Below are positions 1 through 7,487 of a stretch of 64,000 nt of DNA, in pieces; the stretch's first letter is position 1, and the number at the start of each line of letters is the position of its first letter. Source of the DNA: Streptomyces sp. NA04227 (lineage in GTDB: Bacteria > Actinomycetota > Actinomycetes > Streptomycetales > Streptomycetaceae); contig NZ_CP054918.1 in assembly GCF_013364195.1 (NCBI RefSeq), positions 1,539,001 to 1,603,000 on the forward strand. The letters run 5' to 3'. The notes below the pieces were generated by a model. That model did not search any database. It worked only from the letters and a program-made list of their open reading frames with translations, and was not told the DNA's origin. The position numbers and the translations under genes are program-made.

Positions 1-186
1 GGGGCGCCGCTGAGTTGTTGGTACGGGGTGCGGGTGTTCACGGACCAGGTGAGCGACGAGACAACGGCGGCGGATGTCGGGGGCGACTGGGAGGCCCTGC
101 TCGCGGCGGAGGAACGGGCGGGGCGGACGGATCCTTATCGGCGGGTGGCGGCGTTGCTGCATTTGTGCGGGGTTCGGGGCGGGTGA
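1..186 (+). CDS. 3' end of a probable class I SAM-dependent methyltransferase
   Basis: The first reading frame is open from the window edge to a TGA at 184-186, giving 61 C-terminal residues of a gene that begins outside the window. The residues WYGVRVFTD followed by LLAAEERAGRTDPYR and LLHLCGVRG resemble, from memory, the tail of class I SAM-dependent methyltransferases in Streptomyces; no SAM-binding motif lies in the visible part, so the family call is weak. The last ~95 bp recur at about 90% identity at 2145-2243, on the far side of the Rhs fragment, so this gene end marks the left edge of a rearranged accessory patch. Confidence 0.45.
   Translation, partial: GAPLSCWYGVRVFTDQVSDETTAADVGGDWEALLAAEERAGRTDPYRRVAALLHLCGVRGG
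85..179 (+). repeat. Copy A of a duplicated gene 3' end
   Basis: About 95 bp at 85-179 align without gaps to 2145-2239 with roughly ten mismatches by hand count. This copy is the genuine coding end of the upstream gene; the other abuts the truncated Rhs core. Confidence 0.8.
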
Positions 187-346
187 GGGGAGGGGGTGGG
201 GTGGGGCGGCGATGCCTCCGCACGGGGGCCTGTCCATCCTCAGCCGGGCCTCCGCGCGAGCGTAAGTGGCTGTCCACCCCGACGGTCCGGCACGGCCGCG
301 GGCGCATCATCTGCCATTGTTGCCAATTACTGCCCCCACTCGAGCA

Positions 347-377
347 AGGCCCCGCCAGGAGACGCCTAGCGGGGCCT
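347..377 (-). terminator. Hairpin after the Rhs immunity gene
   Basis: A perfect 9-bp stem (aggccccgc at 347-355, gcggggcct at 369-377) with a 13-base loop lies just past the stop of the minus-strand immunity-like gene ending at 396. It is well placed to end transcription of the toxin-immunity pair. There is no T tract, as is usual for Streptomyces terminators. Confidence 0.5.
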
Positions 378-395
378 CGGATGTACCGCTGCTTT

Positions 396-704
396 CTACT
401 GAGAGGGCTGTACAGCCTCAATCAATCGCTCAAGCAGCACGTGGAGCTGTTCGATACTTCCGACCTCATGATGCTCGTTAACCGCAGGCCCGGACTCATC
501 ACCCACCATGTATTCCGCCTCACCTGTCGACCAAATCATCAACTCTCCAAGTCGCCCTTGGAATTCAAGCTCGACCCACGCCGAATGCTTGGTCCGGCCA
601 TCTCGCGTGCGGTCGAATGTGATCTCAAGGTCAGCGCTATGGGCCTCCTGGACCTTGCGCTGACACCAGGCAGCGAGAATCTCCGTGAAGTCTACTTTCG
701 GCAT
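396..704 (-). CDS. Probable immunity protein for the adjacent Rhs toxin
   Basis: A protein of about 102 residues starting at ATG 704 (MPKVDFTEIL). A longer frame runs to 794, but the shorter start overlaps the end of the Rhs toxin frame (stop at 692) by only 13 bases, the tight coupling typical of toxin-immunity pairs. It is small and acidic with no signal peptide or membrane segment, as expected for a cytoplasmic immunity protein. I do not recognise a named family. The immunity role is inferred purely from position: first gene directly after, and coupled to, a TreTu-like toxin tip. Third-position G/C is lower than in the core genes of this window, in keeping with accessory origin. Confidence 0.6.
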   Translation of the reverse strand: MPKVDFTEILAAWCQRKVQEAHSADLEITFDRTRDGRTKHSAWVELEFQGRLGELMIWSTGEAEYMVGDESGPAVNEHHEVGSIEQLHVLLERLIEAVQPSQ

Positions 705-2143
705 ACCAGAACTATACAGGTGGCCGGCGGCATCGAGAGCGGGGGCGGACCAAACATCTTTGTCGTGATATTTGGCCCGGGAATTACGGCCCATTCCGGC
801 TTACTTGCCGGCTTCAAAAAAGACGACGGCACTTTGAATCTCACAAATATAGTACCTGCAGGAGTGACCTTATAGTCTTCCGGATCTCCGGTCCGAACAA
901 CGAAAGTCCTACCACCGGCTCCCTCTTGAACGCGAGCAGAATTTTTCATTTTCGCGAACTCATCATCGTCCATCCAGCGCCCGACCTCAGTGAGATCGTC
1001 ACCGTCGTCCTTCTTCGGCCGCCCGGCCTTTATCGACAGCCCATTGGATCTGAAGCTTCCCAAGCCGATGCCTGAAACTGTTGATGATCCAGCGAAGCGC
1101 TTAAAGAACTCCTTTTCCCAAGGACAACCGACTTCATCGCAGGCGGTTGTGAGCTCGCGCCGGATATCGGTATCGACATACGCAGCGTCACCGTGGTCGG
1201 CGAAGTGATCGAAACCGTAGTGACTTAGACCCTTCAAGTTAGAGTAGAACTTATTGATGAGCTTGCGGGCGTCGTAGCCCGTGTCTGGCACTGACAGGCC
1301 GGGGAAGAAGGAAATACGCCCGTCGTTGTCGTAGTCCCTGCCGGCGCTTCCCTCGGCCTGCCACGTAGAGACCGGGTTCCTGCACGACTCCCAGGAACAG
1401 CCCATGCGTTCGCGCTCGGGATGATAGGTCGAATCGCTGTCCGGCACACCATTCGTGCACCCCTGCATGACCCCGGACATGCAGTCCGCGTTACCGAGGC
1501 CGCCCGGGTCGGTATATGTGAGCGGGTTGTTGTGGCTGTAGCTGTAGCCGTTCAGCGTCTGCGGTTTGCCGGTTTCCAGGAGCGGGTCGACGCTGACGAA
1601 CTGCCCCAGGGAGCTGTCGTACTCCCGTGCCCCGAGATGCGTCAGGCCGGTGCTCGGGCCATCGTTCGTGCCGCCGACGAAGCCCCTTGTACCCGGCCAG
1701 TTGGTGGGCGTGGTCACACGGATGCCGCCGAAGGGGAGGGTCCTTCGCTGGGTCAGTTTCTGCGTGGCCGCGTCGACGGCGAGTTGGGCGGTGCCGTGGT
1801 GGTCGGCCAGGGTGATCGACACCGTGCCGTCGTCCTTGGCCACCGCCTGGTGGCCGCCGCCGAGGTCGATGTAGCGAGTCGCGCGCGGTGTGGTCGAGCC
1901 CTTGGGGAGGACGACTTCGGTGTGTCCGAGGTAGAGCGTGGTCTCCGTGGGGGTGCGGCCGATGAGGCGGTTGCCGTCGGCGTCGTAGAGGTATTCGGTG
2001 GTCTTCTGGCCACCCGAGCCGTCCGGCTCGGTCACCTTGGCGAGGTGGCCCTCGGGGTCCCAGGTGAGGGTCTGGGTCTTGTCGCCCTGCGGACGGGAGG
2101 TGGTGTTGCCCGTAGCGTCGTAGGCGTAGGAGCAGTACGCCGA
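692..2143 (-). CDS. Rhs core fragment with TreTu-like ADP-ribosyltransferase toxin tip (5'-truncated)
   Basis: The frame encodes classic YD/Rhs repeats (YSYAYDATGN-type and YLYDADGNRL), then the Rhs-associated core signature (LGAREYDSSLGQFVSVDPLLE and NGYSYSHNNPLTYTDPGGL), then a variable C-terminal tip. The tip contains VGRWMDDDEF, VQEGAGGRTFV, IFVRFKVPSSF and WAVIPGPN, a pattern I associate with TreTu-type ADP-ribosyltransferase toxins, which in characterised members act on elongation factor Tu. The large N-terminal shell of a normal Rhs protein (over 1000 residues) is missing. Rhs similarity starts abruptly at about 2143, where it joins a copy of the 3' end of the gene at the window start. 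The first in-frame start is GTG 2035, inside an Rhs repeat. It is most likely an orphan Rhs tip or pseudogene, kept with its immunity gene at 396-704. Confidence is high for Rhs, moderate for TreTu. Confidence 0.8.
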   Translation of the reverse strand, partial: SAYCSYAYDATGNTTSRPQGDKTQTLTWDPEGHLAKVTEPDGSGGQKTTEYLYDADGNRLIGRTPTETTLYLGHTEVVLPKGSTTPRATRYIDLGGGHQAVAKDDGTVSITLADHHGTAQLAVDAATQKLTQRRTLPFGGIRVTTPTNWPGTRGFVGGTNDGPSTGLTHLGAREYDSSLGQFVSVDPLLETGKPQTLNGYSYSHNNPLTYTDPGGLGNADCMSGVMQGCTNGVPDSDSTYHPERERMGCSWESCRNPVSTWQAEGSAGRDYDNDGRISFFPGLSVPDTGYDARKLINKFYSNLKGLSHYGFDHFADHGDAAYVDTDIRRELTTACDEVGCPWEKEFFKRFAGSSTVSGIGLGSFRSNGLSIKAGRPKKDDGDDLTEVGRWMDDDEFAKMKNSARVQEGAGGRTFVVRTGDPEDYKVTPAGTIFVRFKVPSSFLKPASKPEWAVIPGPNITTKMFGPPPLSMPPATCIVLVCRK

Positions 2144-2478
2144 CGAGTGGGACGTGCTGCTCGCGGCGGAGGAGCGGGCGGGGCGGATGGATCCTTATCG
2201 GAGAGTGGCGGCGTTGTTGCATTTGTGTGGGGTTCGGGGTTAGAAGGCGCGGGGCACAGCCCATCGACCCGCCCCTCGAACTCCTCACAGGCGTCGTGTT
2301 CGAACCGGACAGTCCCATCGAAAGGCGACGACGAGTTCGCGCATACGCCGTAATCCGACCCCATCGCTCCGGAAAGCGGAATCCAGAAACGACATCCGCC
2401 GCACTGATCTGCCGAACTGCTGTTGATGAGGCTCCGCCTCCAACGCCAAGCCATCGAGCCCCTCAACAACGCCCTCAA
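2032..2478 (-). pseudogene. Cysteine-rich DUF3027-like fragment with an aberrant C-terminus
   Basis: The central part of this frame (about 2250-2415) reads like a real small protein: DQCGGCRFWIPLSG, then YGVCANSSSPFDG, then VRFEHDACEEFEG. The spaced cysteines (CGGC, C, C) suggest a small metal-binding fold, and I am reminded of the C-terminal part of DUF3027 proteins. After about residue 75 the frame runs into the duplicated gene end (2145-2243) and gives a proline/threonine-rich tail that is simply antisense to that repeat, so the original C-terminus is probably lost. The N-terminus is also unclear. It is treated as a decayed accessory gene. Confidence 0.4.
2145..2243 (+). repeat. Copy B of the gene 3' end, at the Rhs junction
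   Basis: Encodes the same peptide tail as positions 85-186 (LLAAEERAGRMDPYRRV then HLCGVRG and stop at 2241-2243) but with no gene body upstream; instead the Rhs reading frame on the other strand starts immediately beside it. The duplicated tail on both sides of the Rhs tip suggests insertion or exchange at this gene's 3' end. Confidence 0.8.
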
Positions 2479-2603
2479 TCAGAGCAACGACGAACCCGAC
2501 GACCCAACCGCCGCAGCCGTCGTCCGCTGACGTTGTGCCGTCATAGTTGCCGTCAAAACGGCCAGATGCCCTCCGGAACGTCCGACAGGGCATCCGCCAT
2601 CCA

Positions 2604-3116
2604 CTACTCAGATGCCCTCACCAGGCGTCTGGCGATATGTCGAGTTCGCTGATTTGCCCATTTAGCGGTGGACAATTCTCGAAGGAGCTCAAAATGTTCC
2701 CGCGAGATACCCCTATCGAGCATCCAGTGGACCGCTCGCTCCGCCCAGTGACTACTTCGACTCCTGATCGCCACCATTAGCACATCTTCGACGGGAACCA
2801 GATTCTGAACGTTTTCGGGCGACAGTCCGAACCGTTCAGCAGCAGCGTCCAACCCTGCTCGAAGTGACCTCTCGTCTGCGTCCAGGATCGTCACCCAAGC
2901 AGAGGGCAAACTCCCCGCCGAAGATTCGACTGCACCTTCGAGCCTTCCCAGCGTCCACACTCCTTTCCGGTCGAACCCCAACCAAATCCCCGTTGCGCTG
3001 ATCTGCACCAGCGGTAGCCATGCAACGGCTCCGGCCTGATCCGGATAGGAAGAGGCGATCCAATAGCTCTCGGGCACAGCCGAGAGCTCGACCATCAGAT
3101 CACTTACTGTCACCAC
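2604..3116 (-). CDS. Immunity-like hypothetical protein of the second toxin cassette
   Basis: About 170 residues, with TVSDLMVELSAVPESYWIAS near the start and a helical second half (LRAGLDAAAERFGLSPENV, AVHWMLDRGIS). I do not recognise the family. The frame can be extended to a TTG at 3164 that overlaps the stop of the orphan toxin tail by a few bases; GTG codons at 3116 and 3113, preceded by a GAGGCAGG stretch, look like better starts, so I give 3116. Position directly after a toxin tail on the same strand argues for an immunity role, as at 396-704, but this is inference. The codon use is less biased than in the core genes. Confidence 0.55.
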   Translation of the reverse strand: MVTVSDLMVELSAVPESYWIASSYPDQAGAVAWLPLVQISATGIWLGFDRKGVWTLGRLEGAVESSAGSLPSAWVTILDADERSLRAGLDAAAERFGLSPENVQNLVPVEDVLMVAIRSRSSHWAERAVHWMLDRGISREHFELLRELSTAKWANQRTRHIARRLVRASE

Positions 3117-3158
3117 GCCTGCCTCATGAGGAGGATCTGTCAGGGATGCCACTTTACC

Positions 3159-3345
3159 TACCAATGCATACCTGGGGTGTGGCTAACGGTTATCCCGTGT
3201 TGACGCATGAAGTCCTGGAACGTCTTCCTTGCCGAGTCATTCCAGTTCATTCCATAATGCCCTGACCACTGATAGGCACCATCGACCGAACAGGCATCAG
3301 TCTCGCACCTGACCGTTGACGCCCGAGCGCGGTCCTCGCCCTAGA
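3159..3345 (-). pseudogene. Orphan Rhs/polymorphic toxin C-terminal tail
   Basis: An open stretch without a start codon of its own reads EDRARASTV, CETDACSVDGAYQWSG, HYGMNWNDSARKTFQDFM, then RQHGITVSHTPGMHW and stop at 3159-3161. It looks like the last ~60 residues of a secreted or Rhs-type toxin domain and ends overlapping the next frame. An in-frame TAG just upstream (about 3346-3348) shows that it is detached from any Rhs core. It is best read as the relic tip of an older cassette whose immunity gene (2604-3116) has been kept. Confidence 0.4.
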
Positions 3346-3727
3346 TAGACGTACATAAACCTGACCTGCGTAGCGGCTTCCCACCGCCGCACACCGGCCC
3401 CCGCACCCACCTAAACGCCGTGGCACGGTTTACTCCGACTACCCGCGCAGCACCCGAGACGCTGTCATTCTCCCGGTCCAGCGCCTCGAAATACCTCGCA
3501 TGCAACTTCTTAGAACCACGATCCCGGCAACTCCCTGAACTCCTGGGTGTTGCCGGGATCGCTGAAGCCCACCAGGCCTTATTGGACCATCCGCGTCAGG
3601 CCGTATTCCCATCAAACGCCTACGGCATCCTCTTACGGAGCCAAGCGGAATTCTATGAGGAATCCTGAATGCTTTCCTCAGCGATCAACTCGACATCAGA
3701 GGAGACGTCCAAGCGATTGAAAACCAT

Positions 3728-4018
3728 CTATACCGCTCGAACCCTCTCTCGCAGGCAAGGTTCACCCGCGGGAAGAGAGACTTTGATCTCAACATCCCCC
3801 TCTTCATCGAAGCGTGAAATCTCAACTTGAACCGAGACCCGCCCGACCAGTGGGTAATCGAACCAGGTATCCCCCTGATCCGATAGCTCCAGGCCAGCTT
3901 GAAAAGCACCCCAATCCGAGCTGCCGAAGCGATATTCGACCATTTCCGAGACCATAAGCAGGAAACCTTTCAGGTTGTCCCGCTCCAGCCATCCTTCGAG
4001 CCGTTCCACCTGGTTCAC
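3728..4018 (-). CDS. Third small immunity-like protein
   Basis: A 96-residue protein from GTG 4018 (MNQVERLEGWLERDNLKGFL), with a beta-rich second half (RVSVQVEISRFDEEGDVEIKVSL). It is small, acidic and soluble, and lies on the same strand as the other Rhs-cassette genes, so it may be another immunity protein; the family is unknown to me. No convincing ribosome-binding site precedes 4018 and the frame is cut off at the edge of the accessory patch, so the true N-terminus may be missing. The next 130 bases toward 4164 hold nothing I can identify. Confidence 0.5.
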   Translation of the reverse strand: MNQVERLEGWLERDNLKGFLLMVSEMVEYRFGSSDWGAFQAGLELSDQGDTWFDYPLVGRVSVQVEISRFDEEGDVEIKVSLPAGEPCLRERVRAV

Positions 4019-4163
4019 CTACCTAGGGTTCGGGGGGCGACGGGGAGCGCGGCGCACACGCGAGGGCGGCCACCGGATACCCGGCGACCGCCCCTTTCGT
4101 CCGCTACCGTCCGCCGCCCGATTCGACCCCGGGCCACGCCGGCCTAACGCCCGACCGCACCAC

Positions 4164-4394
4164 TCAAACCTCCGGCTCGTCCTCCGGGTCGTCCTGATGC
4201 AGGCTCATCGGCCCGTAGATCTTGGTGCCGTCCTCGAAGAGGGTGACCTGGTCGGTGCCGCCCTCGGCGAGTTCCTTGAAGAACTCACCGATCCACGATT
4301 CGGCGTCGCCCTGGGTCGTGAACTCGTCGGGCTGCAGGGACGGTTCGACCTCCGTCCCGTCGGCCTTCTCGAACCGCCACGTCCATGCCGCCAT
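4164..4394 (-). CDS. Small conserved Streptomyces hypothetical protein (76 aa)
   Basis: MAAWTWRFEKADGTEV at the start, SWIGEFFKELAEGGTDQV in the middle and a very acidic end (HQDDPEDEPEV). The composition, Streptomyces codon bias and return to core-like GC mark this as an ordinary chromosomal gene rather than part of the Rhs patch. It is transcribed divergently from cobU, about 190 bp away. I cannot assign a function; no signal peptide or membrane segment is visible. Confidence 0.75.
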   Translation of the reverse strand: MAAWTWRFEKADGTEVEPSLQPDEFTTQGDAESWIGEFFKELAEGGTDQVTLFEDGTKIYGPMSLHQDDPEDEPEV

Positions 4395-4495
4395 GCCGCC
4401 TCCCAGAGGTCGCGAGCTGCCTCACCACGCCAGGTCGTGTCCGCGAAGTCGCGCCTGCCCTGCGGGCAAACGACTCGACTTTGCGCACACGACCC

Positions 4496-4533
4496 AGTGC
4501 CCCGACGGGCCACGTTCGCCCTGCCGGGGCACT
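4496..4533. promoter_or_regulatory. Inverted repeat between the divergent 76-aa gene and cobU
   Basis: agtgccccg at 4496-4504 is perfectly complementary to cggggcact at 4525-4533. It sits in the shared upstream region, so it is more likely an operator or 5' leader structure than a terminator. No cobalamin riboswitch consensus was seen here. Confidence 0.35.
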
Positions 4534-4585
4534 AGAAGCCTAGCCGGGCGAGCGGCCCGAGCAAGGACACGGGAGGATCTTCCCT

Positions 4586-5782
4586 GTGGAAGTGACTCTG
4601 CTCGGCACCGGCGGCCCCGAGGGACTGCCCCGACCCGGCTGCCCCTGCGCCGCCTGCGCGACGGCGCTCGGCGAGTGGACCCGGGCGGCGACCGCCCTCC
4701 TCGTGGACGACGCGCTGCTCCTGGACCTGACTCCGGGCGCGGCACTGGCCGCTGCCCGCGCGGGCCATTCCCTGGCGGGAGTACGGCAGGTCCTGCTGTC
4801 GCATCCGCACGACGGGCCCGCCCTGGAGGTCCCGGCCGGACTGCCGCGCCCGGGCCGGGTCCCCGACGGCCGCGAACTCGCCCTGCTCACCGGCCACCGG
4901 GTGCGGGCCGTCGCGCTCGACGCCCCCGGCACCGGATACGCCGTCACCGGCCCGGACGGCGAACGGCTCCTGTACCTGCCGCCGGGCACCGCACCGGCCG
5001 GAGCCTCCGACGAGGGCCCGTACGACATGGTGCTCGCCGACGTGGCGGGGCGGCCGGACGCGCTGGCCCGGCTCCGGGCGGCGGGTGCCCTCGGCCCGAC
5101 CACGGATGTGATCGCCGTGCACCTGGACCACGACGTACCGCCCGGGCCCGAGGCCGACCGCAGGCTCGCGGCGGCCGGGGCACGGGCCGTTCCCGACGGC
5201 GCCACGCTCGATGTCGGCGCCTACCGGGACGTGCCCGACCTGCCACGCAGAACGTTCGTCCTCGGCGGCGCGCGCTCGGGCAAGTCGGTCGAGGCCGAGC
5301 GGCGCCTGGAGGCGTTTCCCGATGTGGTGTACGTGGCGACGGGCGGCAGCCGTAATGGGGACAGCGAGTGGGCGGAGCGCGTCCACCTGCACCGCGAGCG
5401 CCGCCCTGGTTCGTGGCGCACCGAGGAGACCTGCGATCTGCTCCCGCTGCTCAACGACGACGGTCCGCCCCTGCTCATCGACTGTCTCTCGCTCTGGCTC
5501 ACCCATGTCATGGACGAGACCGGCGCCTGGGACGAGGCCGAGTGGGCGGGCGGCGGCGAACGCGAACTGCGGCGCAAGGTCAGGGAGTTGACGAAGGCGG
5601 TACGGGCGACCCGGCGCACCGTGGTCGCGGTCTCCAACGAGGTCGGCTCGGGCATCGTCCCGGCCACCGCCTCCGGCCGCCGCTACCGGGACGAACTCGG
5701 GCGCCTGAACGCCGCGTTCGCCGCCGAGTGCGAGCAGGTACTGCTGGTGGTGGCCGGGCAGACGATGGTGTTGCGGGGGTAG
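4586..5782 (+). CDS. cobU: Bifunctional adenosylcobinamide kinase / guanylyltransferase with N-terminal MBL-like domain
   Basis: The C-terminal ~175 residues are CobU: P-loop GGARSGKS at residues 227-234, the VHLHRERRP stretch carrying the histidine that is guanylylated, IDCLSLWLTH, and VSNEVGSGIVP near the end. CobU phosphorylates adenosylcobinamide and then transfers GMP to it during assembly of the lower loop of cobalamin. The first ~210 residues (LLGTGGPEGLPRPGCPCAACA, LLSHPHDGPALE) resemble a PhnP-type metallo-beta-lactamase fold, but the metal motif HxHxDH is only partly present, so that domain may be non-catalytic. The start is GTG 4586, preceded by gggagg. cobT and cobS follow downstream on the same strand, separated by a methyltransferase gene on the other strand. 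Confidence 0.93.
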   Translation: MEVTLLGTGGPEGLPRPGCPCAACATALGEWTRAATALLVDDALLLDLTPGAALAAARAGHSLAGVRQVLLSHPHDGPALEVPAGLPRPGRVPDGRELALLTGHRVRAVALDAPGTGYAVTGPDGERLLYLPPGTAPAGASDEGPYDMVLADVAGRPDALARLRAAGALGPTTDVIAVHLDHDVPPGPEADRRLAAAGARAVPDGATLDVGAYRDVPDLPRRTFVLGGARSGKSVEAERRLEAFPDVVYVATGGSRNGDSEWAERVHLHRERRPGSWRTEETCDLLPLLNDDGPPLLIDCLSLWLTHVMDETGAWDEAEWAGGGERELRRKVRELTKAVRATRRTVVAVSNEVGSGIVPATASGRRYRDELGRLNAAFAAECEQVLLVVAGQTMVLRG

Positions 5783-5843
5783 GGCCCCGGCCGCCCCGGG
5801 GGGAAGTCACACCCTGCCGTCTTACGCCCCCTCTTACGCCCCG

Positions 5844-7247
5844 TCACGCGCCCCGGCGGGCCACGATCCGGTAGCTGTTGGCGAACGGGGTGCGGGCGAG
5901 GAGCGGGGCCAGCAGGTGGTCGGCGCACCGGGCCAGTGAGATCAGTGGGGCGGTGGCCGCCAACAGGGCCTTGCGCAGGCGTAGTTGGGCGCGGCTCGGG
6001 ATCCAGCGGCGCCAGGGTGCCCGGTCCCGGGGCAGCAGCGGGGCCAGGGCGAGTGCGAGGGCGGCGGCGAGGTCGCAGGGGATGTGGGCCTCTCGGCGCC
6101 CGGTGGCCAGCACGGTGAACCCGAGCGTTTCGAGCTCGGCGCACAGGGCGGCCGCGGGCAGCAACCGCTGCCGCCGGGGCTGGAGATGAGCCGCCCACCA
6201 CCGGCCGAGCAGCCGCCCGGACAGACTCGCCGGGTCCGCGCACTCGATCACCAGATGCCCGCCGGGCCTCAACACCGTGCGGGCGGCGCGCAGTTCGGCG
6301 CGCGGGTCGGGGCACTGTTCCAGGTGGTGGAACATGCTCAGGGCGTCGTAGCGGCCCGCCAGCCCCGGGGCCAACGCGGGCAGCCGCCCACGGAATCCGG
6401 CATCGATACGCCCGCTCGCCAGGGCGGCCCGGATCCCGGCGACGCCCACACCGTCCAGGGCCGTGTACGGAAACACCTCGCGCGCCGCCACCGGCAGCCG
6501 GGCGGTGCCCGTCTCGACGTCGAGCCACGCCTCAGGTTCCCCGTACGGGAGCAGGCTCCGGGCGCGCGAGCGGAGCGTACCGGCGGGGGTCAGAAGCCGC
6601 CCGAAGCGGTCCGCCTCGGGGCCCCGTACGGGGAAGTCGCGCACGTAGAAGTCCCAACCGGACCGCGCGAGCGGCGGGTTGAGGAAGCGGTGCCCGCACG
6701 CCGCGCAGTCGTCCAGGGCGAAGCGGCCAGGGCGGCGGCCGAGCAGGTCTCCGGTACGGAGCCGGGTACGCAGCCGGGTGCCGCCGCACCACGGGCAGGC
6801 GGTACGCCGCTCGGCGCGCAAGTGGTCGGTACCGAAGGCGAGTTGGGCCAGGCACTCCGTGCGGCGCGCGGCAGCGGAGCGGGACGGGGCGCCGGTGGGG
6901 GCGGGGAGTGCGGAGGGTGCGGGGCGGCCTGGTCGGACGCTCGGCGGTGCAGTGGGGTTCTGCGTGGGGGCGTTGGGCCCGGAGGAGTTGGGCCTGGAGG
7001 AGTTGGACGTGGAGGGGTAGGGCGCAGAGGCGCTCCGCCCGATCACGTCCGGCCCGATGGAGTCAGGCCCGATGGAGTCAGGCCCGATGACATCCGGCCC
7101 GGTAACGCGGCCCCCCGGGATCGACGGGACCGGCCCGGCCGTTCGGCGTGGGGCCGGTCGACGTGGGGGTTTTCGGCCTGGGGGCGTTCGGCCTGGGGGC
7201 GTGTGGTCCGGTGTCGGCTGGCTCGATGTCGGCTGGCTCGGTGGCAT
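5844..7247 (-). CDS. Class I SAM-dependent methyltransferase with zinc ribbon and disordered N-terminus
   Basis: About 467 residues from ATG 7247, chosen because caggagg precedes it at good spacing. The first ~130 residues are Pro/Ser/Gly-rich and include four ~15-bp DNA repeats. A zinc-ribbon motif (CPWCGG then CAACGH) follows, then a methyltransferase core with YDALSMFHHLEQCPDPRAEL and LRPGGHLVIECADP, typical of motifs post-I and III, and a long C-terminal region with AANSYRIVARRG-like ending. The zinc ribbon plus methyltransferase arrangement resembles C-methyltransferases acting on sugars or small metabolites, but the substrate is unknown. It lies on the opposite strand between cobU and cobT, so it is probably not part of cobalamin synthesis. 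Confidence 0.8.
   Translation of the reverse strand: MPPSQPTSSQPTPDHTPPGRTPPGRKPPRRPAPRRTAGPVPSIPGGRVTGPDVIGPDSIGPDSIGPDVIGRSASAPYPSTSNSSRPNSSGPNAPTQNPTAPPSVRPGRPAPSALPAPTGAPSRSAAARRTECLAQLAFGTDHLRAERRTACPWCGGTRLRTRLRTGDLLGRRPGRFALDDCAACGHRFLNPPLARSGWDFYVRDFPVRGPEADRFGRLLTPAGTLRSRARSLLPYGEPEAWLDVETGTARLPVAAREVFPYTALDGVGVAGIRAALASGRIDAGFRGRLPALAPGLAGRYDALSMFHHLEQCPDPRAELRAARTVLRPGGHLVIECADPASLSGRLLGRWWAAHLQPRRQRLLPAAALCAELETLGFTVLATGRREAHIPCDLAAALALALAPLLPRDRAPWRRWIPSRAQLRLRKALLAATAPLISLARCADHLLAPLLARTPFANSYRIVARRGA
7037..7096 (-). repeat. Four 15-bp tandem repeats in the methyltransferase N-terminus
   Basis: Units start at 7037, 7052, 7067 and 7082 with consensus gcccgatggagtcag; the two central units are identical. 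They are in frame and encode a GPDSI-type pentapeptide repeat in the disordered N-terminal region. Confidence 0.8.
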
Positions 7248-7487
7248 GGCACCCTCCTGAGGTCCGGCCGGGGGCGGCTGCCGTGCCGGGGGTCGGGCGC
7301 CCGGTCGGGGCCGGGACCCGCCGCGGCGGAGGAGCACGGCATTCCACTGCAAAGTGGAACGTAAGGGATCGCCGTACCGGCTTCAATGACGCCATGCGAC
7401 AACAGGCTCACCTCGGGTGACACTCCGCCCGGTCGGGCCGACGGACCGTCAGCCGGGCGCCCCTCGGCTGCCGGTACGCTTCCGCCA

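Noticed and set aside
2227..2652. Plus-strand frame of 141 codons after the duplicated gene end
   Set aside because: No recognisable product; it is opposite the more protein-like cysteine-rich frame and crosses a rearrangement junction.
4395..4585. Cobalamin riboswitch before cobU
   Set aside because: No B12-box consensus found by eye in this gap, nor upstream of cobT or cobS; only a simple inverted repeat is present.
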